The translations under genes were made by a program, and so were the position numbers. DNA of 64,000 nt, taken from contig JAHWDD010000004.1 of NCBI GenBank assembly GCA_023897205.1, positions 3,410,001 through 3,474,000 on the forward strand, written 5' to 3'. Within the stretch, counting starts at the first letter, position 1. Each line of letters opens with the position of its first letter. Source of the stretch: Exophiala sp. HKRS030. Lineage: Eukaryota; Ascomycota; Eurotiomycetes; Chaetothyriales; Herpotrichiellaceae. The notes beneath the pieces are model-generated. The model had not been told where the DNA came from and did not search any database. It saw only the letters and a program-made list of their open reading frames with translations. This document shows, piece by piece, positions 22,982-35,046 of the stretch.

Positions 22982-24763
22982 TTAAACATGATTGTGCGGA
23001 TCAACCGCTGGTGTATAGGGAGTGATTGGCAGGTCGTCTTCTTCATAACTGGGACGTCGTGGCTTTGTTGGTCCATGGCCGAGAACTTCCCTTTGTGCCT
23101 CTTCCGCCTTTGCTTGATCCCTCAATTCCCAGCTTCCAACTCTCTCGTGACCGCGAGTTGGGTGTGATTCTCCTTCTGCTGCTGCCACCGCAACTGTAGC
23201 CCCTGCTCCGCCCTTGGGTATGACTAAGTCCTGATCACTTGCCATTTTCGCGCCTCCTTTGAATCCTGCCATCTCAGATCTGCGATTTGTGTGGACGCGG
23301 TGTAGTCTCACACCTCCCAGTAGCATTAGTGCCGCGAACAACAATGCCGCTACTGCAAGGGTGACCACGGCTCCAATTACCCCAGCAATGACTGGAGATA
23401 GCCCTTTGTGCTTAGAAGAAAGCAAACCCGAAGAAGGATTGTAGCTACCGTCAGTGTCGGTGAATGCTGGACAAAACACACTGTAGCTTCCGCATGTCGT
23501 ACACCAATCCCCGACATTGAACACCAGGAACTCCTCTAGACTAGCAACAAAGTCCAGGAAAGGCACAACGCCTTGACTAGGACTGAGCCCAAAGAGGGGA
23601 TACTCTACTAAAGAAGAGTCAGAATCGGTACCATTCTGATACAGAAATCTGACGTAGATATCTGTTGTATTGGGCCATTCGTCCGTTTGACCAGCTTGCA
23701 GTGATAATAGCTCAAAAATGAAACTCGACCCAGGCGCAGGCATGTTATAGAATGCGGCGTTTTGCTGTGAGACCAGCTTGGTCAAGGCCGCAAGGGAAAT
23801 CATGGGCTCATAGCTGCCGAACAAGAGGGTCATTTTCTCAGTCTGCCCTTGCGTGTTAATAGCAGTGTTGAAAGCTGTCAGAAGTCGAGTAGCAAGAGTT
23901 CTTCCAGCAATTGCTCGTATTTGATCACCTGCCGTTGTGCCGGATGCCGAGAGGTCAGCATTCATTGCAAATGCCCAATCGTCTGCAAGGATTTTGGCTT
24001 TGGTCAAATCTTCTTCCCGCAACGATTTTCTGACAGTACTGTTGTGGGTATAAGCATAGTTGAGATAGTCATAAATGTAAAAGGCGTCATAGTAGCCGAC
24101 CCCGGCACTGGAGAAGACCCCTTCGAGAAAATCTGGCTCCAGGCTCGTATAAAACTCCATGGTTGTGTTCAAGAGACTTTGATAGTCCACGCTTTGATAA
24201 TAATCCCGACCCGAAGCAGTATACGACGGGCAGTTGTCCATGCCATTGACCCATATAGAATTGAGATCATTGCTCGAAATGGTTGTGATGTCAGGATATT
24301 GGTAGCCATTCAGGGGCGCAACAATGTTGGTTCCATTGGCAACGGTGCTTTGGCCTTCAATATATGTCCAGTTCGAAGACTCTTCCAGAGGAGGATACAG
24401 GCCCTGGAGGAACGCCAAAGCGGAGGCCGACACGTATTGATCATCGGTAGACAAGATATTGATCTGATCGTATGCCAACTGATTTGCCGATATGCCGGAG
24501 ATCGTGGAGGACGCTGTATAGTCACCGTCGCTGGGCGAAATATACCTGTCTCGGATCTTGGCACCTGCTCCATACAGCTGTTGAGCTCCCAAAGGAGTCA
24601 ACGAAGGCGTTGACGACAAGACTAGAGGAGTCCTATCGCCATACCGGGTATAGATGAATGTGTTCAGCACTTGCTCGGTGAGCACGGTCTGAGGGGCAAC
24701 GGCGAGGAAGAGCGAGAAGAAGAAGTATAGGACAGAGGCGTGAACTGAATTGAGTCCAGCCAT
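22982..24763 (-). CDS. Membrane-anchored histidine-acid-phosphatase-like protein lacking the catalytic His
   Basis: A single exon encodes 593 residues. It has a signal peptide (hydrophobic VLYFFFSLFLAVAP near 11-24), a lumenal/extracellular branch-2 histidine phosphatase fold, a transmembrane helix at about 484-508 and a basic, Gly/Ala-rich cytosolic tail. The active-site motif, normally RHGxRxP, reads RYGDRTP at 40-46, followed by the usual LTPLGAQQLYGAG. The second catalytic motif, normally HD or HE, appears as FGSYEP near 315. With both histidines replaced, the phospho-histidine mechanism should not work, so I infer a pseudoenzyme, perhaps a sensor or binding protein. Several N-glycosylation sequons are present. 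Homology to acid phosphatases is clear; biological role unknown. Confidence 0.88.
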   Translation of the reverse strand: MAGLNSVHASVLYFFFSLFLAVAPQTVLTEQVLNTFIYTRYGDRTPLVLSSTPSLTPLGAQQLYGAGAKIRDRYISPSDGDYTASSTISGISANQLAYDQINILSTDDQYVSASALAFLQGLYPPLEESSNWTYIEGQSTVANGTNIVAPLNGYQYPDITTISSNDLNSIWVNGMDNCPSYTASGRDYYQSVDYQSLLNTTMEFYTSLEPDFLEGVFSSAGVGYYDAFYIYDYLNYAYTHNSTVRKSLREEDLTKAKILADDWAFAMNADLSASGTTAGDQIRAIAGRTLATRLLTAFNTAINTQGQTEKMTLLFGSYEPMISLAALTKLVSQQNAAFYNMPAPGSSFIFELLSLQAGQTDEWPNTTDIYVRFLYQNGTDSDSSLVEYPLFGLSPSQGVVPFLDFVASLEEFLVFNVGDWCTTCGSYSVFCPAFTDTDGSYNPSSGLLSSKHKGLSPVIAGVIGAVVTLAVAALLFAALMLLGGVRLHRVHTNRRSEMAGFKGGAKMASDQDLVIPKGGAGATVAVAAAEGESHPTRGHERVGSWELRDQAKAEEAQREVLGHGPTKPRRPSYEEDDLPITPYTPAVDPHNHV

Positions 24764-26050
24764 GCCTCACGATATTCAAGATGAATTAGGTCACAGAAGC
24801 ACGATGCACCAGTAGCCAGCAACTTGACCAGCTGCTGAGGAACAGAGAAAGCAAACAGACATGGTGGGGGATTGGTGAGCCTTATGAGCTTGAGCTATCG
24901 AGGTTGAGGAAGCTGCAGGGCAGCACAATAGCTCTGGATTCTGGGAGCTCATGACAGCATTCGCTGGTAGAAGCGAAGGTCCTAAGAGCGGCTTACTGAA
25001 TCCAGAGCAATGTCCCATGATCACCGTGCATTAGGTCGTGTGTATGGTGAGTTTTGACCAGGAACGGGATCGTCATAAGAAGAGGGAAGCTTTGATAGCA
25101 AGGATTACTACATGGTGGGGATCAGCTCAGGTCATGGCATTCGTTCAAAGCTCCCAATCAGTAGGACTGTCTTGCCGCCAATATTCCAGACTTTGGGGCC
25201 GTCATTGCCGACCAAGAGTAGTTAGCTGTCCTAAGGATCTTATCTCTCGTTCAAGCATTCGCTGACATGCGGAGTATCGAGTATGGAACATGAGAGATCG
25301 TGATGCTCTCAACAGCTGGTTGAGACATGACGTATAACGCAAAAGTCCATATGTTATCGCTTTTATAGTACGGAGGGCGGATACAACTTACAGAAATATT
25401 GCTTCCAGGCCCAAGCGTCCCTCCAGCATTGAGCCTGGCTCCGTAAAGATAAGCACATTGGCTGGCATAATTCTGGGGGCTGGGAGGGGAAAGCAGGCGA
25501 CGAGCAGGGATACTGATAGGTATAGACACCAATCTAAGCACCTCATCAACTGCTATTAGAGGCCTGGATGGTGTGTTAAGTCAGAACCATCGATCACAAG
25601 CGCCTTATTACTCTCTACTCGTATCCGGACAAAGTGGCAGGCGAATTCCACCCTTCTACTGCCCCTCATTCATTGCTGGTATCACGGGTAGATAAAAAAC
25701 ATCCAATGGTCCGCATGTCATCCTCAGATTCCCTAGGTGAAAAGAGCATGTGAATACGAGTATTCTACTTCCCGTAGTATCAATTGAAATGTTCTTCACA
25801 GACTCCACTGTCCTAGATACTCTAGGTTAGGTACGGAGTATCATAATACTGTTGTATTGTACTATTCACACTCCGGCCAACGTCGATTGTTAGGCATCTC
25901 CGCATTGTTGCTCCACACTTTTTTTCCCATGGCAGATTCTCAATCTCGTCCGTTTTCCGTACGAATACCAACTTCACGTCGTCATAATAAAGATGCCTAG
26001 TGTGATTGTATCTGAGTCGTCAAGTATTCCAAGAAACTGCTGTTTCAGCA
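24764..26050. other. Intergenic with a possible exon relic
   Basis: Promoter of the phosphatase-like gene on the left and of TBF1 on the right. A minus-strand frame ending near 25390 reads NYASQCAYLYGARLNAGG and stops at a good GTAAGT donor, so it may be a leftover exon, but no partner exon was found. TACGGAGTA occurs at 25832-25840 in an AT-rich part. Confidence 0.4.
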
Positions 26051-28179
26051 ATGTCAAATGATCTATCCTCAGTCCAAGCTGCCGGCGAGGGCACAGGAGA
26101 AGCCGTCCCTCCGAAGCAACAAGGTGGGAAGCGTTGTCTCCCCCATTCATCTGATTGCGCATTTTGACTGACTTATACCCAGATGAGGCTCTTTCGCAGC
26201 CAGTCCAATCGCAACCCTCAAATCCCCCACAAGATGACAGCCCGAGAAGTCCTAAGAGGCGGCGTCTGTCCCCTGTCGAGAACCATCCGAGACCAGAAGC
26301 TTCCTCCGTAGTGAGCGCTGACCAGCAAAAGAAGGAGAGTGAACCGACAGTGGTTCCTCAGTCTACACCCACAAATGTCTCTGCCCCAGCTAGCACTCAA
26401 AGCCACCATGCGCCTCCGCAGCCTCCAAAACCGCAGCCTAGTATCGGGAGGAACCGTCTGGACAGCCTCCCAGTGCTAGAGAGCCTCGCCGCCGACATTC
26501 TGACCTTTCTCGCGAGTCTCTCGCCGACCGAAGCCTTGGGCTTGTCAAGGACACCAGCCACCTTGAAAACCCGCGAATACCTCGGGTTGCGATCGAAGTT
26601 CGACCCCATAAGGAGGATGTTTTATACCGGACAGCCGTTCCTCTCTGCGAGTGATCTGCAGCTACAAGATGCGAATCACATCCAGGCCATACGGAAGATC
26701 AACCAAGCCATATTTATGTCTAGTATATTCACAGGTGAGATCGGACTTCGCGACATGGACCGGGGTTTTCTCCCTGTGCTCGTGCCCGATAATGGCTATC
26801 TTCAGAAGTCGCAAGCCTCCGTATTCCTGGCTTTGAAAACGCAAGGGTTCATAACGGCTTGGAGAACTGGAGCAGCTCCGCCTCATGTGGTTGTGGCCGA
26901 TATGTTTGCTCCAGACTTGGACAAGCAGATCCTAGCACGAAGACCGGGAACAACAACATTAGCACCCACTGAGCAAGACCTTCTGAATCAGGTTACAGCA
27001 AGACGCGAGATCTTGCAAACTCATGCACAAAATAACACGCTTGACCAATTGGCTTTGAAGTATCCGTGGGACGATTTCAGTCGAGAGGTCTCATCCTATT
27101 TGTATCAAAGCATTGAAAGCGCTTCCAAGAATGGCGGTGGTCAGGGTGGTGGTGATGCTTCGAAAAATGCTCAGCGAGGACAGATGGAAGGGCAATTCTC
27201 GATTCACGCGCCACCCGTCCCGACTGCGTCCACCGAGTCTATCTTCATGCAAGTAACCCAAGGCCAGACTCCAAGCCTTTCGCTTTTCGGCGAAGAGTTT
27301 ATCGCACAAGCCGCTCGAGCTGCAGAGATTGCCATGAAAGGACTGGGCGCTGTGTCCGCCGCTGAAGCTGCTCCTACAGCACCTCCTACAGCACCTCCTC
27401 CCCCAACCAAATCAGCCACCCCTGCCTCTCAAATGCCTCTACCCGACTATCAACAATATGAACCACCTTCCGAAAACATCAAGTCCGAATCGCCTCTTTC
27501 TACACCTGGTGGAAATCCAGACGTCCCTCACAGCTCACAAACAGCGCCTACTCTTGTGCTATACGAGAGAGCTAGACAAGCAGCGGCCGCGAAAACATCG
27601 CTGACCCCACGAAAAGGCGTTGTACCTGCGCAGAGGCGTCCTTGGACTCCGGAAGAGGAACATGCTCTCATGAAGGGAATTGACCAAGTCAAAGGTGGCC
27701 ATTGGAGTCAGATTCTCGCCATGTATGGCCCTGGTGGCACGGTCAACGAAACGCTAAAGGATCGGAACCAAGTTCAACTGAAAGATAAGGCGCGAAACCT
27801 CAAGTTGTATTTTTTGAAAAGTGGTGTCGAAGTACCCTACTATCTACAAGCCGTGACTGGAGATCTTAGAACGCGTGCTCCAGGACAAGCCTCGAAGCTT
27901 GAGGACGCTAAAGAACGCGAGAGGTTGCAGTTGGAAGCAGATCAAGTGTCATTTGAGGAACTGGAAGGTGACGAACCGCCACATCCAAACTTGGTTGATA
28001 GTGGCACACCCCTACCAACACAAGCATCGCCTGTCATCAATGAACCTGGACAAGCGAGTCCACCCAAAGACGTCGAGCCAAAGAAATTCGAACCGAGTAT
28101 GGCTGATGTTGAGGCGATGATAGCGAGAGCAGCAGCGCAAGCCGCACAGGAAGCGAAGTCAACCGTGCCTGGATCGTGA
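26051..28179 (+). CDS. TBF1: TRF-homology / telobox Myb protein, Tbf1-like
   Basis: Exon 1 (26051-26123) and exon 2 (26183-28179), joined across a 59-nt intron with a TGACTGAC branch site, give 689 residues. After a Ser/Pro/Gln-rich N-terminus with a likely nuclear signal (SPKRRRLSPVE), residues about 125-320 form a helical TRF-homology-like region (LESLAADILTFLASL, REYLGLRSKFDPIRRMFY). A single Myb domain near 510-570 has RRPWTPEEEHALMKGI, GHWSQIL and the telobox-type helix DRNQVQLKDKARNLK. Tbf1 proteins bind TTAGGG-type repeats and many promoters (ribosomal and snoRNA genes) and act as barrier/telomere factors. The telobox is VQLKDKARN rather than VDLKDKWRN, still within the family. Symbol by homology. 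Confidence 0.88.
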
Positions 28180-28535
28180 TGCTCTATCATGAGAGAATAG
28201 TTGAAGAAGTATTATGTATAAGAAGCAGCCTTGTATATAATATGGCATTTTGGTCAATACCCAAATATGTATTTACTGTGCTGTGAAACGGGTCCATCAT
28301 ATCATTCCGTTTCAGCCTCGGAACAACGTTCTCCATACTCCAGATTCTAGTGTCGCCGCATAATAATATTTAATCCCTGCAACTTGCTTTTACTCTTCGT
28401 TATCACTCAACCCTTGCCCGCTTTCACGACAACAAGACTACATACCGAGCATACATAGTAGCACGACGTTTCAGCCATTTGTATTGTTGCACCACAGTAT
28501 CCTCTTGGCGCCAGTCCGATCCCCGACTTGAGATA
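28180..28535. other. Intergenic TBF1 to TAF10
   Basis: AT-rich first half suits the TBF1 3' UTR; the second half is the TAF10 promoter and leader. No other feature is seen. Confidence 0.45.
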
Positions 28536-29379
28536 ATGGCTTCCTCACCCCCTCCTACCACAGCAGAAGACACCACGACGATGGATGTGGACGCCGAAAT
28601 GGCAGACAACACACAAGAGACGGCGGCGGAAGGCTCCTCGACGCAGCGAAACAATCCGGAAGCCTCTTCAGGCACCCTGGACAACGAATTCACCCAGTCG
28701 GAAACGCAGCCAACAGCGACAACGTCCGCGGGCGCACAGCAGAATCGCAAGGACATTACACTCCGAGAGTTTCTCAGCAAAATGGATGATTATGCCCCGA
28801 TTGTAAGTTTGATTCGCCTCTCGATGATCATCGCACCACTCCAGCGCGCGACAAGACTATGAGCGAGAAGGGAAGATGAACGGCGAGCTGATATTATTGT
28901 TTGTAACTTCTCTCTAGATCCCCGATGCCGTAACGTCGCATTACCTCACACTCGCCGGACTTCCTCCCCCTTCGCCGCACGACCCGACCGGCGCAAACAC
29001 GAACACCACACCTCTCCCTCTTGCTCGGTTGTTGGCGCTTGCGACGCAAAAGTTCGTCGCCGACGTCGCCGCCGACGCGTACCAGTACAGCCGCATTCGC
29101 GCGGGCAATTCTGCAAGCACGAGTAATGCGCTCGGCAATGCCGCGATGGGAGGCGGCGGTGGTGCCGGACAGGGGTCATTCGGCGGTTCCGGCGCCACTG
29201 GCGGAGGAGCCGGAGCAAAGGGACAGCAGGCGGCACAGCTGGGCGTGCAGAGAAGCGGCTACGGCGGCGGCGGTCAAGGTGGGAGCGGACAGGGCAGAGC
29301 GGTGTTGACCATGGAAGACCTTGGTATGGCGGTTCAGGAGTACGGAGTCAACCTCAAGAGAGGAGAGTTCTACCGGTGA
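28536..29379 (+). CDS. TAF10: TFIID/SAGA subunit TAF10
   Basis: Exons 28536-28802 and 28918-29379 with a 115-nt intron give 242 residues. After an acidic, Ser/Thr/Gln-rich N-terminus comes the conserved TAF10 block: [15 protein letters not shown], then after the splice [35 protein letters not shown] and the C-terminal [19 protein letters not shown]. This is a histone-fold subunit shared by TFIID and SAGA, acting in RNA polymerase II initiation. A Gly/Ala-rich insert of about 60 residues sits between the two halves of the histone fold, where other fungi also vary. Assignment is firm. Confidence 0.95.
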
Positions 29380-29857
29380 AGAGAAAGTCAAACACACAAC
29401 AACCACCCCCCGACGACGGTGGTCTGCCTGGACTCCGAAATCGACGATACGGCTCACAGAGTGCGTCGCAGACGCATATTGTTTTGGGTTCCTTCAGGAC
29501 CACTTACATTTCCCGAAGCTCCACGGCTTCCTTTTTTGGTCCAAAAGCAAAACGGAGGAGGGTCGGATAGAATAAAGGCTTTGGCACCTGTACAGTACTA
29601 TTTCGATCATAATGATACCCACGATTTTTGTTGTTCCACCAGTCTTCCCCCTCCCCCCTTCCCTTCCCCCCCACCAGTACCAAGATCATCGCGGATTCAA
29701 AGAGAGATGTTACAAGTTGTCAGAAAAGAAAATCCATGCCTTTCGACCAGCTCTCGAGGTGTGAGAGTCAGATTATCTATATACCTTGGTCTTTTAACCG
29801 GTGCCACAGGACAAGAGCTTTACGCCAGCAACTGTGTCGGGAGAACATGCAACATCT
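29380..29857. other. Convergent 3' region TAF10 / O-methyltransferase
   Basis: Contains a pyrimidine-rich stretch near 29640-29680 and no coding frame that I can support. Confidence 0.45.
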
Positions 29858-30556
29858 TTATCGCACGGTAGCAAGCAGGAAACCATCATAATTCTTCCCG
29901 CCACACGTCTGAATGACGGTGGCATCTACCCTGTCGTCCTTGCCGACCATCTCGACCAGGTTCGGTACGTTGGTGTCTCTGGGCGCCGGACCCAGCACTC
30001 CCGTCTCCAGCATCTGCCTGACCACGTTGTCGACATAGACCACGCTCCCTCTGCCGCTGGACAGCTTGACGGCCCAGTCAAAGTAGGCCCACTGGTTGTC
30101 CCAGTCGGCATCGATGAAGACGACGTCGAATTTCTGTCTCTTGCCCTGGGAGATTTCCTTGGACAAGTTGGGGAGGACGTCGAGCGCCGCGCCCAGGACG
30201 ATGTCGACCTGCTCGGGCACCTTGACGTTGCCGTACTCCAGGTTCTCGATGGCCACGGCGCGTCGGGCCGGGTCGATCTCGATGCTGGTCAACTTGCCGC
30301 CGGCGTCCTTGAGGCCCTCGGCGAGCCACAGGGCAGAGTAACCGCCCAGCGTGCCGATCTCGAGCACGTTCTTGGCCCCCGAGATGCGCGTGAGGAGGGA
30401 AATGAGTTTGCCTTGGCTCGGAGACAAGGCTATCTCGGGGATGCCGTGGGCGCTGGTGTTGGTGTAGGCGTGCGCAAAGGCCGGCGTAGGTGGGCAGAGG
30501 GCCGCTTCGACGTACTCGGACACGTCGTTGGCATATTTTGCGTTTTCGACAGACAT
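29858..30556 (-). CDS. SAM-dependent O-methyltransferase, caffeoyl-CoA OMT type (family 3)
   Basis: A single exon encodes 232 residues, a normal length for the family. SAM-binding motif I is NVLEIGTLGGYSALWLAEGL near 63-82, followed by SIEIDPARRAVA, the metal-site motif FDVVFIDADWDNQWAYFDWA, and VVYVDNVVRQ. Cation-dependent OMTs of this family methylate catechol hydroxyls of small phenolics. There is no signal peptide, so it is cytosolic. It neighbours a secreted feruloyl-esterase-like enzyme and a P450, which would fit phenolic handling, but the substrate cannot be read from the sequence. A short ATG/CAT repeat lies directly before the start codon. Confidence 0.93.
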   Translation of the reverse strand: MSVENAKYANDVSEYVEAALCPPTPAFAHAYTNTSAHGIPEIALSPSQGKLISLLTRISGAKNVLEIGTLGGYSALWLAEGLKDAGGKLTSIEIDPARRAVAIENLEYGNVKVPEQVDIVLGAALDVLPNLSKEISQGKRQKFDVVFIDADWDNQWAYFDWAVKLSSGRGSVVYVDNVVRQMLETGVLGPAPRDTNVPNLVEMVGKDDRVDATVIQTCGGKNYDGFLLATVR

Positions 30557-31736
30557 GATGATGATGATGATGAACGTAAGAATTTTAGATGTGGTGGGAT
30601 TTGATCAGCCGTTTAGTTACCTAGGCAAGATGGCAGTGAGATGAGGCTGAGTAAGAGAATGCTTTTCATTGATATTCTACTTGACATGGACACGAACATG
30701 AACATGTTTATATACTTCTGCTTCGTTCTGGAAGGTGGAGAAGATTCGACAGGCAGCAGTATTCTCGTTTTTCACAATCTGAACGCATCGAATAAAGAGT
30801 CAGGTAGCGTATATGAGAGATAGAAAGAGTAGTATATGATGGGAGAGGGAGTCATCCGGGGGAACCACCAATGTACGCCAGACTCGATGTGAGTGGATGA
30901 AAGATATTCGGACTCAAGACCCACAGAGATGGAGAGCGAGTCGGTGCTACGAATACATCATTAAACATCCTCCTCAGGATCACTACCTATCCAAAAAGCA
31001 GAGGCCAGTGAGGTATTATTTACGTACGGAGGGACTATTCGATGTGACCTACTTCGTACCTAGCTAATTAGTTCAAATCTCTACCGCGACTTGAAACAAC
31101 AAGAGACTGGACCTCTCGAGGATGTTTATTTGGAGACGCAAATGCCCTAGTCAAACATCACCCGTACCAAGTACTGACGCTCCTAAGTCAAGCTCATGGC
31201 TATTTTTAAGCTTACTCCAGCTGGTTTTCAGCTACTCGGTATATATCGATAACCCTTTGAATAATGATTAAATGGTCTTGGTCGAGTTACAAAGGTACAC
31301 AGTCCAACTGACCTCGTGTCCCTGTAAGCACTTTTCTCACTCCATGTCCAGCACCATTATCATTATTATTATTAGCACCTTGTCATTTGTAAAAGAAGCT
31401 ACCGGTGCCATGAATCGGCTACAGGAAGGAGGAAAGATGTCATCAATTTCCATGAATCGTCACTACGCTGCGTCTCCCTTGCAAGTCACCTGCATGATGC
31501 AGTTCGGTAGCAGCTGAAGTCATCCTCGTACCACAATGCCATCTTGTCAGATCTTTTTGATGGACGGACAAACCCATCGCCCTTGTCTATTCTTCGGAGT
31601 CTTTCGATGTAATGTTAGTCCTGGGTGATTGCGATCTCACACATTTGAACTTCTGGATTAAAGCTCGACTTTTCTTGTTTGAGAGTACAAATTACTTTCA
31701 GTCTTCTAGTCCTTTGGAGGAATATCAAAAGTCGAG
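30557..31736. other. Divergent intergenic, O-methyltransferase / esterase
   Basis: About 1.2 kb with no coding feature. It holds the promoters of two divergent genes. GTACGGAGG near 31024 is a partial match to the recurrent TACGGAGTA word. Confidence 0.45.
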
Positions 31737-32811
31737 ATGACCATGTTCAAGAAGCTCTTCTGTGGACTTGTAGGTCTCGTGGCTGCTGCGGCTTCATCGC
31801 AAGCTACGATAGACACTTCTGGTGCCCGAACAGCAGGCTGTGGTAAACCACATACCGACAAAGGTTCACTTCGACATGTCAATATCCTCAGCGACAACGT
31901 GAACAGGTCAGTTTCTATCCATGTACATCACCTCCTGTCATCACTGGTTACTGTTCAGCTAAGGAGAATCCCACTTATACTGACCAATATGCCACAGAGA
32001 ATTCCTCGTCTACATCCCGCAAGACTACAATCCGCATCAATCATATCCCTTGCAACTTTCGTTCCACGGAAATGGCAAGGACATGAGTTACCAGGCCACT
32101 CTGACCCGTTTTACCGACCCAACTATCAATCCCGACATGATCGCCGTCTTTCCTAACGGCTTGTTCGGGGACACAGCCAAGACTCAAGATGAGAGATGCT
32201 GGCAGGGTGCACCGTATTGCACATCACACAACGACCTGCTCTTTGTGACTGACTTGCTCGAATTCATGCGCGACAACTATTGCATCCGCCCTTCCCAGGT
32301 CTATGCCTCTGGAAAATCCATCGGTGGAGGTTTCGTTGATCTGCTTGCATGTACAGAAAGCCCTGGAGGAGATTTCACCGCCTTCGCTATGGACGCTGCG
32401 GCAATGTATCAAGAGGCCAACGACACAGACTTTGTTTGTCATCCTGCTCGACGACCAACTCCGATCCTCGAACTCCACGGTACGGAAGATCATACGGCAC
32501 CCTACAACGGCGGTAGAAGCCATAATGCAACTCTACCCACTGTTCGTGCCGTGTTGAACGATTGGGCCACCCGCAACGGTTGTGGACCTTCACCTGTCCC
32601 AACGGTGGATGATATTCAATTCGACGGAACAGTGTTTTATACGCAGTACGACTGTGCCGGGGTGCCTAGTGTCGTCGCGGGGTACAACGTCACTGGTCAA
32701 GGCCATGTGTGGATCAGCAATGAAGACAATGCTGAGAATGGAAACCATACGGCACTGATCGATGCGAGTACCATCATGATGAAGTTTTTCAACGCGAATG
32801 CCAAACACTGA
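31737..32811 (+). CDS. Secreted CE1-family esterase (feruloyl esterase-like)
   Basis: Exons 31737-31906 and 31998-32811 with a 91-nt intron give 327 residues. A signal peptide covers about 1-23 (hydrophobic LFCGLVGLVAAAASSQA). The alpha/beta-hydrolase core has FLVYIPQDYNP, the oxyanion segment LQLSFHGNGKD, nucleophile elbow GKSIG near residue 163, acidic residue in HGTEDHTAPYNG near 219 and the catalytic His in GQGHVWIS near 292, so the triad is complete. This pattern is shared by type C feruloyl esterases and PHB-depolymerase-like CE1 enzymes that release ferulate from plant arabinoxylan. Several Cys pairs and N-glycosylation sites suit secretion. A second in-frame ATG follows two codons later. 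Confidence 0.88.
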
Positions 32812-33861
32812 AGTCAAAGGTTGATAACGACACGGTCTTTAAATCACGGTCATGAACTTCACTTTGGTCGAGGGAGTGGAGTGTAGTGTAGGACGGCAGA
32901 CCGAGTGTGCAGACTATAAAACCGAGAATGGGATGTAGTACTGCCAGCACAGGAAAACACATATGCTGTGTAATGTTGGGAAATGGGCGAGGGTATTCGA
33001 GGGTCGAACATGCTTCTCGCAGTGGATCTCGTTTGTTGTTGTTTTACTCTTGTCTTATCCCTTTTCTGTGCAAGAATGATATGCCATGAGCCTTGAAAGT
33101 GAAGGTGAGAGGGTATTTGAAACGGTAAGAGTACTTTTGTGATTGATTGATTGATGAGCCGAGCGCATGTCGTGGGTCCTTGTAGACGTGGCCGGAGGGT
33201 GAGATTTTGGGCCTCGTGTTCGTGTTCGTGACTGTGTCTTTTTCTTCCTATGTTCTGTCTGTAACATGCCCCTCCTATGATTGACACATATGATAGGGTT
33301 CTGTATGTGACGCATTATGCATTATGCATATTGGGACAGCTTTGTATGACATTGAACTCTTGTTTTGTTTTTTTCTCTCTCTCTCTCTCTCTCCCGAGGT
33401 CGTCCAATATCTCTCTGGTTGGGAGCTGGATTTCAATTCCTGATTCAATCAAACGAATCTCTGGCTCTGACAAGATTGGGGGCGAATGTGCCTGGATTTC
33501 ATCAATCAGCATTTCCGGCATGTCCGATCCCCGAGTTTGATGCTTTTCATGCAATCCCCATCCCACCATTGATCTGTCAAAAAGATCTCTCTCGGTGGAT
33601 CAGCAAGGGGGGGCGTTCGAAATGAAAAAAGGGAAGATGGTAAGATGTATAAGTGTTTCCCTCTTGTCTGTATCGTTCTTGTCTTTGTTGTCTTGTTGTT
33701 GTTGCTGCTGCTGTTTCCCCCAGCTTCATCAGACTACTAGTAGGTCACGATTACATTCCTCTATACTTCTGCCCCGAGAGGACTCCCTTGTCTTTGCAGC
33801 TTGTTCTAGTGTCTCGAATCTGGAGGATGAGAAAGTAGATTGTTGACAAAATACCCTCACC
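32812..33861. other. Intergenic esterase to P450
   Basis: Esterase 3' region and P450 promoter; no coding feature. Contains a (CT)n run at about 33374-33393 and a (TTG)n/(CTG)n run near 33692-33712. Confidence 0.45.
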
Positions 33862-33966
33862 ATGGTTGATAAACACAATTTCAATCTCCTGGTCATTGTC
33901 ACAGGAATCATTGTAGCGGTAAGTGTTGTTATCCTGTCCCGCCCCAATACTTGTCATGCTCCTATG

Positions 33967-34030
<64 letters not shown>

Positions 34031-35008
34031 AAGGATGTGAGCTCATAAAGGTTGTTTCAACAGTACATCATATCATCAATCCTTTACAACATCTTCCTTC
34101 ACCCCTTGAGGCACTACCCCGGTTCAATCTACTGGCGAGCGACCCGTCTGACATGGGTGATTGCACTCCACCGAGGCCATTTACACAGCGACCTCCTCCG
34201 TCTCCACGAGAGATATGGTCCGGTGGTCCGCACCGCCCCTAACGAACTATCCTACATCGACGCCCGGGCATGGAGGGACATATACACCTCGCGACCTGGC
34301 AGTGCGGTACTCGAGCGAGGTGACGTGTGGTTCCCACGCCGCCCGGGTCGGGACCCTCCCATGATCCTCATGGGCAACAGTGAGGCGGGCCACGCCAGGT
34401 TGCGGCGGGCCTTTATAGGTGCCTTTTCCGACACGGCGACAAAAGAAGTCCACGCGCCCGTGATTGAAAAGTACGTCCATCTTTGGATCGGGCAGTTCAA
34501 AGCTATGATTGAGAAGAACGGCAAGGAAAATGGTGGCACTAGTGCGGAACCGGCAGAGACACGGACAAACACGACCACCACAGTTGACATGATCTCTTGG
34601 TTGAATTTTCTGACGTTCGACATCTCAGGTGACTTGTCGTTTGGCGAGTCTTTTGGAAGTACGGCTCGAGGTGAACCACATGCCTGGGTCGACATCGCCA
34701 ACGGGTACGGCAAGGGTATCGCGTTGATCGCATCGTTGAACTATTTCGTCGCACCGTTGCAGAAATTGTTGAGGTTCGTCATGCCGGCTTCGGTGAGACG
34801 AAAGATGGCGTACCATCAAGATTGGACCGCCCAAAAAGTCCGCAAGAGACTCGAGTTCAAGAATGATAGGGCAGATTTCATGGGAGCTGTTCTCAAATAC
34901 AATAATCAGTCCGTCAAGACCAAAGAGGAAAAGGTGTCGATTCAAGAGTTGGAGTTGAATATGGCCACTTTTGTATTTGCAGGAAGTAGGTTTTTCCCCA
35001 TTATTGTC

Positions 35009-35046
<38 letters not shown>

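Noticed and set aside
23849..24613. 254-codon plus-strand frame over the phosphatase-like gene
   Set aside because: Antisense shadow; no domain, and the sense frame is clearly coding.
29801..30604. 267-codon plus-strand frame over the O-methyltransferase
   Set aside because: Antisense shadow of a GC-rich conserved gene; the sense protein has all family motifs.
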